Positions 57,101 to 64,000 of a DNA stretch of 64,000 nucleotides are shown one piece after another. A program made the position numbers and the translations under genes. Source of the stretch: Patiria miniata (Eukaryota > Echinodermata > Asteroidea > Valvatida > Asterinidae); contig NW_024037059.1 of the NCBI RefSeq assembly GCF_015706575.1, positions 37,733,058 through 37,797,057 of the forward strand. The letters run 5' to 3'. The notes beneath the pieces were generated by a model. The model was not told where the DNA came from. It saw only the letters and a program-made list of their open reading frames with translations, and made no database searches. Numbering within the stretch: position 1 is the stretch's first letter; each line of letters begins with the position of its first letter.

Positions 57101-59939
57101 CAGATGACGAGGATTTATTCAGGCGTTGTGTACAACAAAATAATGAATGTTTCACATTCGTCCAATGGAAAGATCAATTTCATGAGATGCCAGATGGAAT
57201 GTTCCATTTCACCCGGCTTCACCTGGTGGAATGGAACATTCCCATTCCATCTGGCACCTGGTGATATTCTGACCACGAATGGGCAACATGCATTATTTGT
57301 ATATTGTTGATCCTGGACAGGTGTCGTATTTATGTTATATAAGTATAATTTTGTTGAAAGTGAAAGTACATGTACATGAATAAGTCATGTGAATGGTTTC
57401 TCTTTGGTCCTTTAAACGGTACGGTGAGCGGGTTGAGAAAATAGCAAAACGGCAGAAATAAAAAAATATATGTGTATATTGTTATTTTAGTACCCGTTCA
57501 TGTCTCTTTTTATTTAACGACACATATTCGGTTATGATCTTACTTTAAATCCATTTCATATTTTTATATTTCCTATTTTGAATATTTCCTAGTTTGAATA
57601 ATTCGTGTATACTTTAAATCCTTTTACATTTGGTTCATTTCTTATTTTTCTTTGTAATTTTATGCTCATGGCCCCGTGGGAGATTGCATTATAATGTGAG
57701 CCGGCTACCCCGATTAAAGATCAAAAATAAATAAATAAATAAATAAATCAATCAATCAATCAATCAATGAATGAATAAATAAAGTCGAAAATAACACGAG
57801 GAAAGCAACATTAAATAAAGGTACAAATTCCTTTTAATCTCTGAGTTTTGGTGGGTTTTTCTGACTAGCTGATCTAAATTTAAACCGGTCTGTGTCACAA
57901 AAGTGTTCCTTTTTTGTAGTGAAGGGCCAGTGGCGTAGCCACGTGGGGGGGGGGGGGCTGGGGGAACGTTCCCCCCACACTTTCTGTACCCCCCCCCCCC
58001 CAGGTACCTGGCCCCACCAAAATACTGATAATGCTCCTTGTGCTTCTCTAACCAAAAAAGTTTTTTTTTGTAAGTTGTATTTTTCTCAGTGAAATCTGCA
58101 ATAGGATTTTTGCGATAGTCCCCCCCCCCGGGATATTCTGATGCCCCCTTTGCCCCCCCCCCCTACAAAAATCCTAGCTTCGCCACTGTGAAGGACAAAA
58201 CTCAACAAAGACTCTTCCTTTATCATTGTTTTTATTTCAAGGTGGTATGCAAGACTACAACTACATCTTTGCTGGCTGTCCAGAGATCACGTTGGAGATA
58301 GCCTGCTGCAAGTACCCGGCCGCGTCCACACTAAGCACACACTGGGACGAGAACCGGCCGGCCCTGCTGGCGTACCTCCAGCAGTCACACAGAGGTGGGT
58401 TCGGACTTCGGAGTTGAAAAGAAAGACATGATTGGAGGATAGGGATGGGGTTGGGGTTTGCTTGTTGCCAGTGTCTATTTTCCGAAGCAGCTTAATTTTC
58501 CTGTCATTTCTGACAACTACAAAAGTCACGAGTCAACTATGTGTTTGAAAGGGAATATACAACATTTGCTTTTGCAGTGTAATTTTTAGTGTGGGGGTAA
58601 GCGTTTTATAGGAAATATTGTTACACTGACCTGTTAAGATTGATATGTTCATAGATGCTAGGAAAACCAAGAAAAAAAAATTGTTCTTGTAGTCTGGTTT
58701 CCTGACCCTGCTTCAGATGAAACGGAGCAATTTATATAGACGTCGGGGAATTGTCAGGTCAGGGAACCAGACTAGCTGGCTTGCACCCGTTCACGGATGT
58801 GTATCGATTGCAAATGAAATGTGGACCTATTCACATTTGGTAAATTGGGGGCTGTATTAGAAAAAAGGTGATTTGTTTTCCAACAATGTTCAGCCGACCA
58901 TCGTTGGAAATTTAGAACAAAAATTGCACTATTCTGAAAAATGACAGCACACCAGGTGCCAGGATTTCACAGGATGCTTGAGACTATTATTCACTTACAA
59001 CCAAGTAAGGTATTTCATAATAATTTGACAGTTTAGTTATGCGAAATGTTGTATGTTGCCTTTAAGAATGTTGGGGTGGACGTAGGAGTTTTAGAAACGT
59101 TGGAAATAAGAATTTGCAAGGTCTATTTTTGAGCACACTTGCTCTGCGTCTGAATAACAGGTGTGAAGGGGGTCGTCAGAGACCGGTACTCAAGTGAGCC
59201 AGTAGAGGGGGCCCTTGTATCAATCGTAGGGCAGGCGAGCCCGCCGAATCCTGCGTCTACTACGAAAATGGGCGAGTACTGGAAACTGCTGCTGAACGGA
59301 ACTTACGAAGTACAGGTAAGAGTTGTCCAAGCGCTACCTCATGGACGTGTCTCAAATCCCGACTGTGTCTCCGTCTCCGGCTTCCGGCACGCAGTTTGGC
59401 AATGGAGTCGGAACGGAGACAATGCCGGGGTTTGAGGAACGGCCGATGTCTCACCCGGATAAATAGTCAGAAAAAAGGGAAAATTGCGTCTTTGTCCCCT
59501 CCAATATGGGGTAAACTTAAATGGCCATCTGTAGCCCATATCTTTGTGACTTCAAAAATCTAAAAAAGAATTGTTTAAATGACGAGTCTCGCTTTTGTTG
59601 CCGGCTAAGACAAAACAAATTAGTAAAACCTATTTGATTAAAAAAGTAAAACCTATTTTGTATTTACCAAAATGTACTCACACTAGCACTGTACCCTCCT
59701 ATTTCAAAAAAAGGTTTATACCTGTATAAACTTTAACAAATATTTTCGTCATTTTCATCTCGTAGATATCGAAGCCTGGTTACACGACAGAGTCCAAGTC
59801 AGTCACGGTGCTCGATAGTGTGGACCCCGGTGACGTCGTCATTCTTGATGTCCTTCTCAATGCAGCTAGTCTGGGTGCAAGTCCCTCTGGCGTCGTCATG
59901 GCAACGCTGCTCGTGGCTGGAAAATTGAGTCTCTTTTGA
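48142..59939 (+). CDS. CPM: Carboxypeptidase M-like metallocarboxypeptidase (M14 N/E subfamily)
   Basis: Eight exons: 48142-48313, 49720-49820, 50716-50888, 51274-51458, 52396-52590, 58242-58394, 59161-59315, 59766-59939. They join in phase to 435 aa plus TGA (human CPM is 443). Such enzymes remove C-terminal Arg or Lys from extracellular peptides. Residues 1-17 are a signal peptide ([17 protein letters not shown]). Zinc ligands are H88 and E91 in NMHGNE and H195 in [11 protein letters not shown]158-R159 in DLNRNFPD bind substrate; E294 in [11 protein letters not shown] is the catalytic glutamate. Residues 327 to about 410 form the transthyretin-like domain ([22 protein letters not shown]). 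The last 20 residues are hydrophobic, which fits GPI anchoring and favours CPM over CPE, CPN or CPD. An in-frame upstream ATG at 48070 would bury the signal peptide, so 48142 is preferred. Intron 5 (5.65 kb) hosts an antisense Ig-receptor gene. Confidence 0.93.
49520..49562 (+). mobile_element. Half of the 111-bp hairpin MITE
   Basis: ACAATAGCTGGCTGG through GAAGGGGGCC matches the right half of 15997-16107. Intron 1 of the carboxypeptidase gene. Confidence 0.55.
49853..50007. mobile_element. 155-bp palindromic MITE
   Basis: GACCTAAGACACAATGACGT at the left and ACGTCATTATTATATTAGGTC-like at the right are inverted. The inner arms GTGCGCTTTCCTGTGGGAGC and GCTCCCATAGGAAAGCGCAC also pair. It begins 33 bp after the exon 2 donor. 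Confidence 0.8.
51994..52256. mobile_element. hAT-type MITE with perfect 8-bp target duplication
   Basis: Terminal repeats CAAGGGCGGATC and GATCCGCCCTTG are flanked on both sides by CTTGGACA (51986-51993 and 52257-52264). 263 bp in intron 4 of the carboxypeptidase gene. Confidence 0.92.
53900..54497. mobile_element. CAGGGTGAGT element, short copy
   Basis: Left GGTGAGTAAAAAAGGGAAAC, right TTTTTTTACTCACCCTG followed by TA. It matches both flanks of the 44056-45265 element without its middle insertion. In intron 5 of the carboxypeptidase gene. Confidence 0.75.
55145..56587 (-). CDS. Single-exon two-Ig-domain transmembrane receptor (nested gene)
   Basis: One uninterrupted 480-aa reading frame from ATG at 56587. 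Residues 1-22 form a signal peptide ([20 protein letters not shown]). A first V-like Ig domain spans about 26-141, with C46, W61 and C119 in the DDRKEYFC motif, plus extra cysteines C54 and C77. A second Ig-like domain spans about 146-243, with C169, W182 and C223. Residues 246-320 are three near-identical 25-residue Thr/Ser-rich units, probably an O-glycosylated stalk. A membrane helix follows at about 330-354 ([20 protein letters not shown]). The 126-residue tail carries four tyrosines, Y397 (YTEI), Y421 (YDRRL), Y453 (YLTP) and Y460 (YVSM). I do not recognise an orthologue. The layout resembles immune-type or adhesion receptors that signal through SH2 proteins. It lies wholly inside carboxypeptidase intron 5 on the opposite strand. 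Confidence 0.85.
   Translation of the reverse strand: MAQSFLVFCVFISLQISSSFASGADPFRLHPQPQRVLVGGTATFTCQTSYSVNCSYDRIKWVKRSEGREDGSVISTCSKLRNRAYVEKYSVGLENGGDSTTYTLVINDVTEDDRKEYFCLAFRIAVGSDYDISHSALLTVTDRPVCPKLSIRVDQSRDLVVGDEGEFVCDIDPHPDASTFEWVVMDAENQTVSIATADRRATSSNRLIISPLTASDNENQIRCMVAFSTSCEQMSSWYKLVLVPAATTEQETLRSTREVSGTTVATSTAAATTEQGTLRSTRKVPGTTEATSTAAATTEQGTLRSTRKVSGTTVAASTEYVTSEQSLGQWTIIGSILAIAILQVIIICIVMYLLKNRNTSMPGQQGSVPAQNRGSTGSIQSLETGARQTEQDKFHIYTEIPLNGMQRCHQAEQVSEAKPVYDRRLSQHESRDEPRGGPKVAPPRNAGGEEAAYLTPNTGYVSMKSIKPVSCQKAVQCQNE
55628..55852 (-). repeat. Three 75-bp in-frame repeats in the Ig receptor stalk
   Basis: Encodes three 25-residue units beginning ATTEQ(E/G)TLRSTR and ending in GTT..ATSTAA. 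The DNA copies differ at only a few bases, so the expansion is recent or kept uniform. Confidence 0.9.
56639..56647 (-). promoter_or_regulatory. Candidate TATA box of the Ig receptor gene
   Basis: The reverse strand reads TTATAAAGG, 52-60 bp upstream of the start codon. A start site about 30 bp downstream would leave a 5' UTR of about 25 nt, which fits an intronless gene with its own promoter. Confidence 0.5.
56957..57130. repeat. Inverted repeat upstream of the Ig gene
   Basis: ACCTGAATAAATCC..GTCTGATTGGT at the left pairs with ACCAATCAGATGACGAGGA..TTTATTCAGG at the right. It directly adjoins the hairpin element that follows. Confidence 0.7.
57128..57318. mobile_element. Hairpin element, copy 3
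   Basis: Outer arms ACAAAATAATGAATGTTTC and CATGCATTATTTGTATATTG. The inner stem holds CCAGATGGAATGTTCCATT and AATGGAACATTCCCATTCC. It shares outer arms with 27255 and 30133 but has a different stem. Confidence 0.75.
57722..57783 (+). repeat. (AAAT)n/(AATC)n microsatellite
   Basis: Tandem AAATA tetramers followed by CAATCAAT tetramers and AATGAATAAATAA. Confidence 0.9.
57928..58188. mobile_element. hAT-type MITE next to carboxypeptidase exon 6
   Basis: Ends CAGTGGCGTAGC and GCTTCGCCACTG. The 8-bp flanks TGAAGGGC (57920-57927) and TGAAGGAC (58189-58196) match at 7 of 8 positions. The inside is rich in long G and C runs. Its right end is 53 bp before exon 6. Confidence 0.88.
58546..59065 (-). 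mobile_element. Family B element, copy 5 (inverted)
   Basis: TTGAAAGGGAATATACAACA at the left, ATGTTGCCTTTAA at the right. The central palindrome is decayed. In carboxypeptidase intron 6. Confidence 0.75.
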
Positions 59940-60006
59940 AAAAGAGCGGGGATTTGAATGAAGGTGTCTTCCATTTCTTGAAGAAATTAATGTAGGCGTA
60001 TACCTT

Positions 60007-60012
60007 AATAAA
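60007..60012 (+). terminator. CPM: Poly(A) signal of the carboxypeptidase gene
   Basis: Canonical AATAAA 68 bp after the stop codon, followed by a TGAC..A-rich stretch. Confidence 0.65.
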
Positions 60013-62395
60013 ATATTAGCTGACAAAAAAAATTATCAAAGAAATCTGTAATCAAATAAATAAGTTTCGTTGCACAATGGTATATTTCCTATGCCTGCAT
60101 TTTGTAAATGCTGTAATTGTTTTTAGTTCAGAAGTTATCGACTATGCAAATAACTGACCATTTTTAACTTATTACTATTTCATGGAATTACGGGTCGGAA
60201 TACACATTTTGATGAAATAGAAAAATAATATTTTTTTCATCTCAGTCACTATCATTAGAGATGCTAATTATTTCAATATAGTTTTTATGAAAGAAGTGCT
60301 GCAATGATTAAATAGTAGATAATAATTTGTTATTGAATGAAATTCCGTTTTTCTTTAAAAGCAATCCTAAAAGTACGACGTACGAATATATTGAAATATA
60401 AAATAATGATTTAATAATGATTTGACTTATGTATTGTAGTTTTGAACTTATAGGAGTAATATTTAATGCCATAACTATGCATTGGCCATCATTTAAACCC
60501 CAAATCGGTTGTGCTGACGTCATTGTGACGATGTCGTTGAAGATTGTGGCTTCAAAACTTGAATAATAGTTTACAATAATAGTTCAATTAAAGTAGGGAA
60601 ATCCAGATTTGATCTTACTTCGTATATTAAACAAACTCTTTGGGATTTGGGAGAATAAAACATAAATGATGGGGGCAGGTGAAGCCACCGGAAGTGTTTC
60701 GAAAACTCAATTGCAGCTGTTTGCAGAGCTTAGGTTGTCAGGGTAATTGTTTCGTTTGGAATTCTGTTCCTGTTTTGTGGTTGTCATGGTAGTTACCCCC
60801 ATGGGCGTCGCGAAGGGGGGGGGGGGAGGTCTCAGCATCCATCTCGTACCCAAAGTCATAAACTTGTGCTTTGTAAATTGGGGACTTGCGGGTTCGACTC
60901 TGTAGCCACAATGATCGCACGTTTTTAAACAGTTGTTACTGTGTTATTTTATTGGTGAAAAGATAACGGTGAACTACGCCGAGGATTTCCAAATCACGGG
61001 TTCGTTACAAATTCGGCTTCATCCTTGGCTCCACAATAATTTCAAACCATGTAGGCCTAATGCTAAAACCAAATGACGTTATTGGCCTATACTCTTAACG
61101 TTGGCTTTAAAACAGTTATACACGTAGTTTCTTGCATGTCAAATATGGACCTTTTTTGGCCAGAGTCTCTCAAGCCAGGGTTCCAAATTAAGATCTCCTT
61201 AAGCCGAAGCTTAAGATGAACCCACGGTTAGGAAAAATCGATAATATGCATGTACCCCCTCCCCACACTGCTCCATCACTGGCTAGGTTCCAGCATAACT
61301 ACGTCAATACACCGGACGGATGTTGTTGATTATTCCACCACAACGTGGGCCTCACACCCCCACACTACAGATGACACTCCTGCCCCAATGATCACAATAT
61401 ATACAAGGATGCCCATAAGTTTGTTAAAATGTGAACGCATGAAGAAAATAGAGCCTTTTCGTTCATTTAAAAACAGGACTTTGTGAGAGTGGGTTTTTTT
61501 TTTGGCATACAACAACAGCGTTGGGCTTGTGTTGTTTGAATTCACGTGATTTCTCATGCAAGTTCCAGAGGTTCCACTTGTTTTGAAACGTAGTCTTCGG
61601 AGTCCATTATGTGTTGTTTAATTAAAAAAAAAACCCAAAAAACAACCTTGCAGATATAGATTCGGTCGCGAAAATACTGTTCAAAAGGCCAAGCCTGTAT
61701 TGCGCAAACTATAGTCACATAGAGCACTCTTTGCTGTGGTTAAGAGACCAAATAGTGCTCAATCGCAAAAACATCCACTTCAACAATACAGATTTTTGAA
61801 TAGAGTCACAAAAGCGAGTCGTCCACAAAATGTACACCAAGGACATAAAAACCATACATTTTAAACTTTTGTTTCAAATCTACACCCCTGTACTTTTGTG
61901 GTCACACCACGAAATATTATTTTCCCCTATATTTTCCCCGGGTCTTCTTTTTATATTATGGCGGTCAACGACTCGGAACCCGTAAAGAGCACGAAGGATG
62001 TTCATTTGTGCATGTGACACAGAAAAGGTACGACCTACACACAGTTATTTGCCCAGTGCTGGTCAGTGACTCAACCTTAATATTTTGCATAAGAAAAGCC
62101 GTTTTATGCAGTATTAACCATACACTATGTGCATTACCCACTATACTTTATGAACCGTCCAAGCGTGCACGCACTTTCTATTTGCGTTTCTTGCTGAATT
62201 CGTTGACTCATGGGAGACATGACAAACAAAATATAGTCTGTCTGCCTGAAAACCGACGGCATAAGTTGGGTAGACCATTAAGGGTTTGCAGTAAACTTCG
62301 ATGTAAAGAGTACATTTACGAGAAGGGGTGAAGAAAGTACGAGGATTTAAACAGGATACTGTGTCATCAGTCATAGTTTTTATTACACGGACGAG
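60013..62395. other. Gene-free interval
   Basis: AT-rich, no exon recognised. It has a 13-base G run near 60816 and several A/T homopolymers. The right end should hold the promoter of the next gene. Confidence 0.4.
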
Positions 62396-62477
62396 ATGGA
62401 GATAAGATGTCGTTGCTGTTTCTTACTATTGGTGTTATCCGTGGAAGTGTCATCACAAGACCCTATTGAGTTGACAG
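62396..62477 (+). CDS. Signal-peptide exon of an unidentified gene (partial)
   Basis: ATG followed by 27 codons and one base: MEIRCRCCFLLLVLSVEVSS then QDPIELT. The basic start, a core of Leu/Val and a small-residue SS cleavage region make a convincing secretory signal. A consensus donor, GTAAGT, follows base 62477 (phase 1). Phase-1 introns after signal peptides are common in secreted proteins. The rest of the gene lies to the right, mostly outside the window. No family can be named from this exon alone. Confidence 0.55.
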
Positions 62478-62499
62478 GTAAGTTTTGTTATTTCACGTC

Positions 62500-62979
62500 G
62501 TAGCCCCATAAATGTGGCCAATTTACTGGACTACCTTCGTAAATAAAGGCAACACTTCCACCATGTACAAAAACATGTCGAACTTTGTCAAACTTTGATT
62601 TTCACATTTAGGCTTAGTTTGTAGTTTATTTTTGCTTTAGAAGCATACTCACCCTCTTTATAGGCTAATCGGAAAGTGCTGCCGTTTTCACATGTCTAGT
62701 TTTCGTGAAATTTCCAGATTCGTTTGCACACGTTTGCATATCCAAATTTCAACATGAAATTTCCCGAAAATTAGACATCTGAAAAAGGCAGCACTTTCTG
62801 ATAAGCCTAAAAAGTCTTTAAAGAGGGTGAATATGCTTCTAAAGCAAACATAAACTACAAACTAAGCCTAAATGTGAAAATCAAAATTTGACAAAGTTCG
62901 ACATGTTTTTGTACATGGTGGAAGTGTGTCCTTTATTTATGGAGGTAGTCCAGTAAATTGGCCACATTTATGGGGCTAG
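62500..62979. mobile_element. Large near-perfect palindrome, about 230-bp arms
   Basis: AGCCCCATAAATGTGGCCAA at the left is answered by TTGGCCACATTTATGGGGCT at the right, and the arms pair throughout to a short centre near 62740. It starts about 20 bp after the signal-peptide exon donor. One arm recurs at 44640-44930. Confidence 0.88.
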
Positions 62980-63161
62980 GCTCACACAGCATATTTTGAA
63001 ATAATTGGGAAGAAAGTACAAGTTAAAATCTTGGCCATTATTGGGGAATCCACAAAACATCGCTTTGGCTTTCCCTATGGATCGTTTCGGTAATATGCCA
63101 GTTTCTTTGCTCAATTTCTGTGTTTGAATTTGATTAATTCGGGTGCCGTCCGGAGTAGGGG

Positions 63162-63174
63162 GGGGGGGGGGGGG
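63162..63174 (+). repeat. Guanine run
   Basis: A run of about 16 G bases between 63159 and 63175, in otherwise unique AT-rich sequence. Confidence 0.8.
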
Positions 63175-63809
63175 TTCGGAGCTGGGGCAAAGTTTACCTG
63201 GCTCATATTTATTACATTGCTTCTTGGTCAATGAAAGGTTGGAATTTAGCAAACAAACAAAATCTTAAATTGGGGAACATTTCAATATGGTGCCTTTGTC
63301 TAAAATGTCCCCAAAATAATGTTCAAACAAATTTGAAAATTAGGCATCATATAGTTTGTTATCAGTATAGGGCTAGAAACGAATTTCAAACTCGCCTCAT
63401 TTCAGTAAAAAAATATATGAATGAACATAAAGGCCTGACACAAGGGCACAGCCACTAGAAGAGTGAACCTAAATTATTATGTCTAAAGCACAATAAGCTT
63501 AGGGCCATCTTTAAATTTTTCGAAATCGTCATCCATTGCCCACAACTGAGTCATTAATATTAAGGCGAGGAATGCACGTAATCCCGTTCTTAAACATGAC
63601 TTTCTTTACAAACAACAGTCCCTGCAATTACAGAACATTGTGTATAATTATTGAAAGGCAACGACCCGTAGCGTAGGGATAGACATGTTTCACAATCACC
63701 AATCTATACAATAGTACACGGTCATATCACAATATCTGCTGTAACCTTCTACACCTACGCGTAAAGACGTCTTACGAAATCGTTCTTGAAAATCTTTTGT
63801 GTCTGTCAG

Positions 63810-63846
63810 TTGAAGCATGGAGGAAGGAACTCTCGAAAACCTCAAA
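63810..63846 (+). CDS. Possible 37-nt second exon of the right-edge gene
   Basis: The acceptor TTTTGTGTCTGTCAG ends at 63809 and the donor GTACGT follows 63846. Joined in phase 1 to the signal-peptide exon it reads VEAWRKELSKTS with a phase-2 end. The IELTVEAWRKEL start would suit the helical N-terminus of alpha2/delta-type proteins, but a 37-nt exon can arise by chance. Confidence 0.25.
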
Positions 63847-64000
63847 GTACGTGGCTACAAGTAATCCTTTCAATGTACGTTAATCGATGTGAATGAGGAA
63901 AATTCCATGGTCAAAACTCATAGCTTTGCTCAGAATTTCAGCTATTGAGGATCTTCTTCGGAATTATAACATACAATGAAGACAAAAGACTGGCATTTTT

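Overview
The window is nuclear DNA from an intron-rich animal with a moderate-sized, repeat-laden genome. I see short exons of about 100-260 bp with GT-AG introns, strong codon conservation with deuterostome proteins, and many short inverted-repeat elements and tRNA-derived SINEs. The best guess is a marine deuterostome invertebrate, most likely an echinoderm. This is inference from protein resemblance and repeat style, not a proof.

Layout, left to right. (1) 139-385, minus strand: the first coding exon of an XK-related (XKR, putative scramblase family) membrane protein that runs off the left edge. (2) 4774-10425, plus strand: a complete seven-exon gene for mitochondrial L-threonine 3-dehydrogenase (372 aa), probably with a non-coding first exon ending at 2528. 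(3) 10426-18859: gene-free and full of nested inverted-repeat elements. (4) 18860-42289, plus strand: a complete 22-exon gene for a 1,198-aa secreted, probably GPI-anchored VWA plus double-Cache protein of the calcium-channel alpha2/delta, CACHD1 and CG16868 class. (5) 48142-59939, plus strand: a complete eight-exon GPI-type carboxypeptidase M-like gene (435 aa). (6) 55145-56587, minus strand: a single-exon two-Ig-domain transmembrane receptor (480 aa) lying entirely inside intron 5 of the carboxypeptidase gene. (7) 62396-62477, plus strand: a signal-peptide exon opening another gene that leaves the right edge, with one very small possible second exon at 63810-63846.

The genes do not form an operon or a pathway. 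Threonine dehydrogenase is mitochondrial catabolism; the VWA-Cache protein and the carboxypeptidase are GPI-type surface proteins; the Ig protein looks like an immune-type or adhesion receptor with a tyrosine-bearing tail. Exon joins were checked by hand for reading phase; all three complete multi-exon genes join in frame from ATG to stop.

Non-coding space is dominated by short non-autonomous DNA transposons: Tc1/mariner-like (CAGGGTG ends), piggyBac-like (TTAA ends), hAT-like (one with a perfect 8-bp target duplication), and several unassigned families. Two LINE 3'-end protein remnants, several SINEs and several minisatellites are also present. The most interesting items are the nested antisense Ig receptor; a hairpin family that keeps its outer arms but has unrelated inner stems; and a five-copy family whose central palindrome has changed on both arms in one copy.
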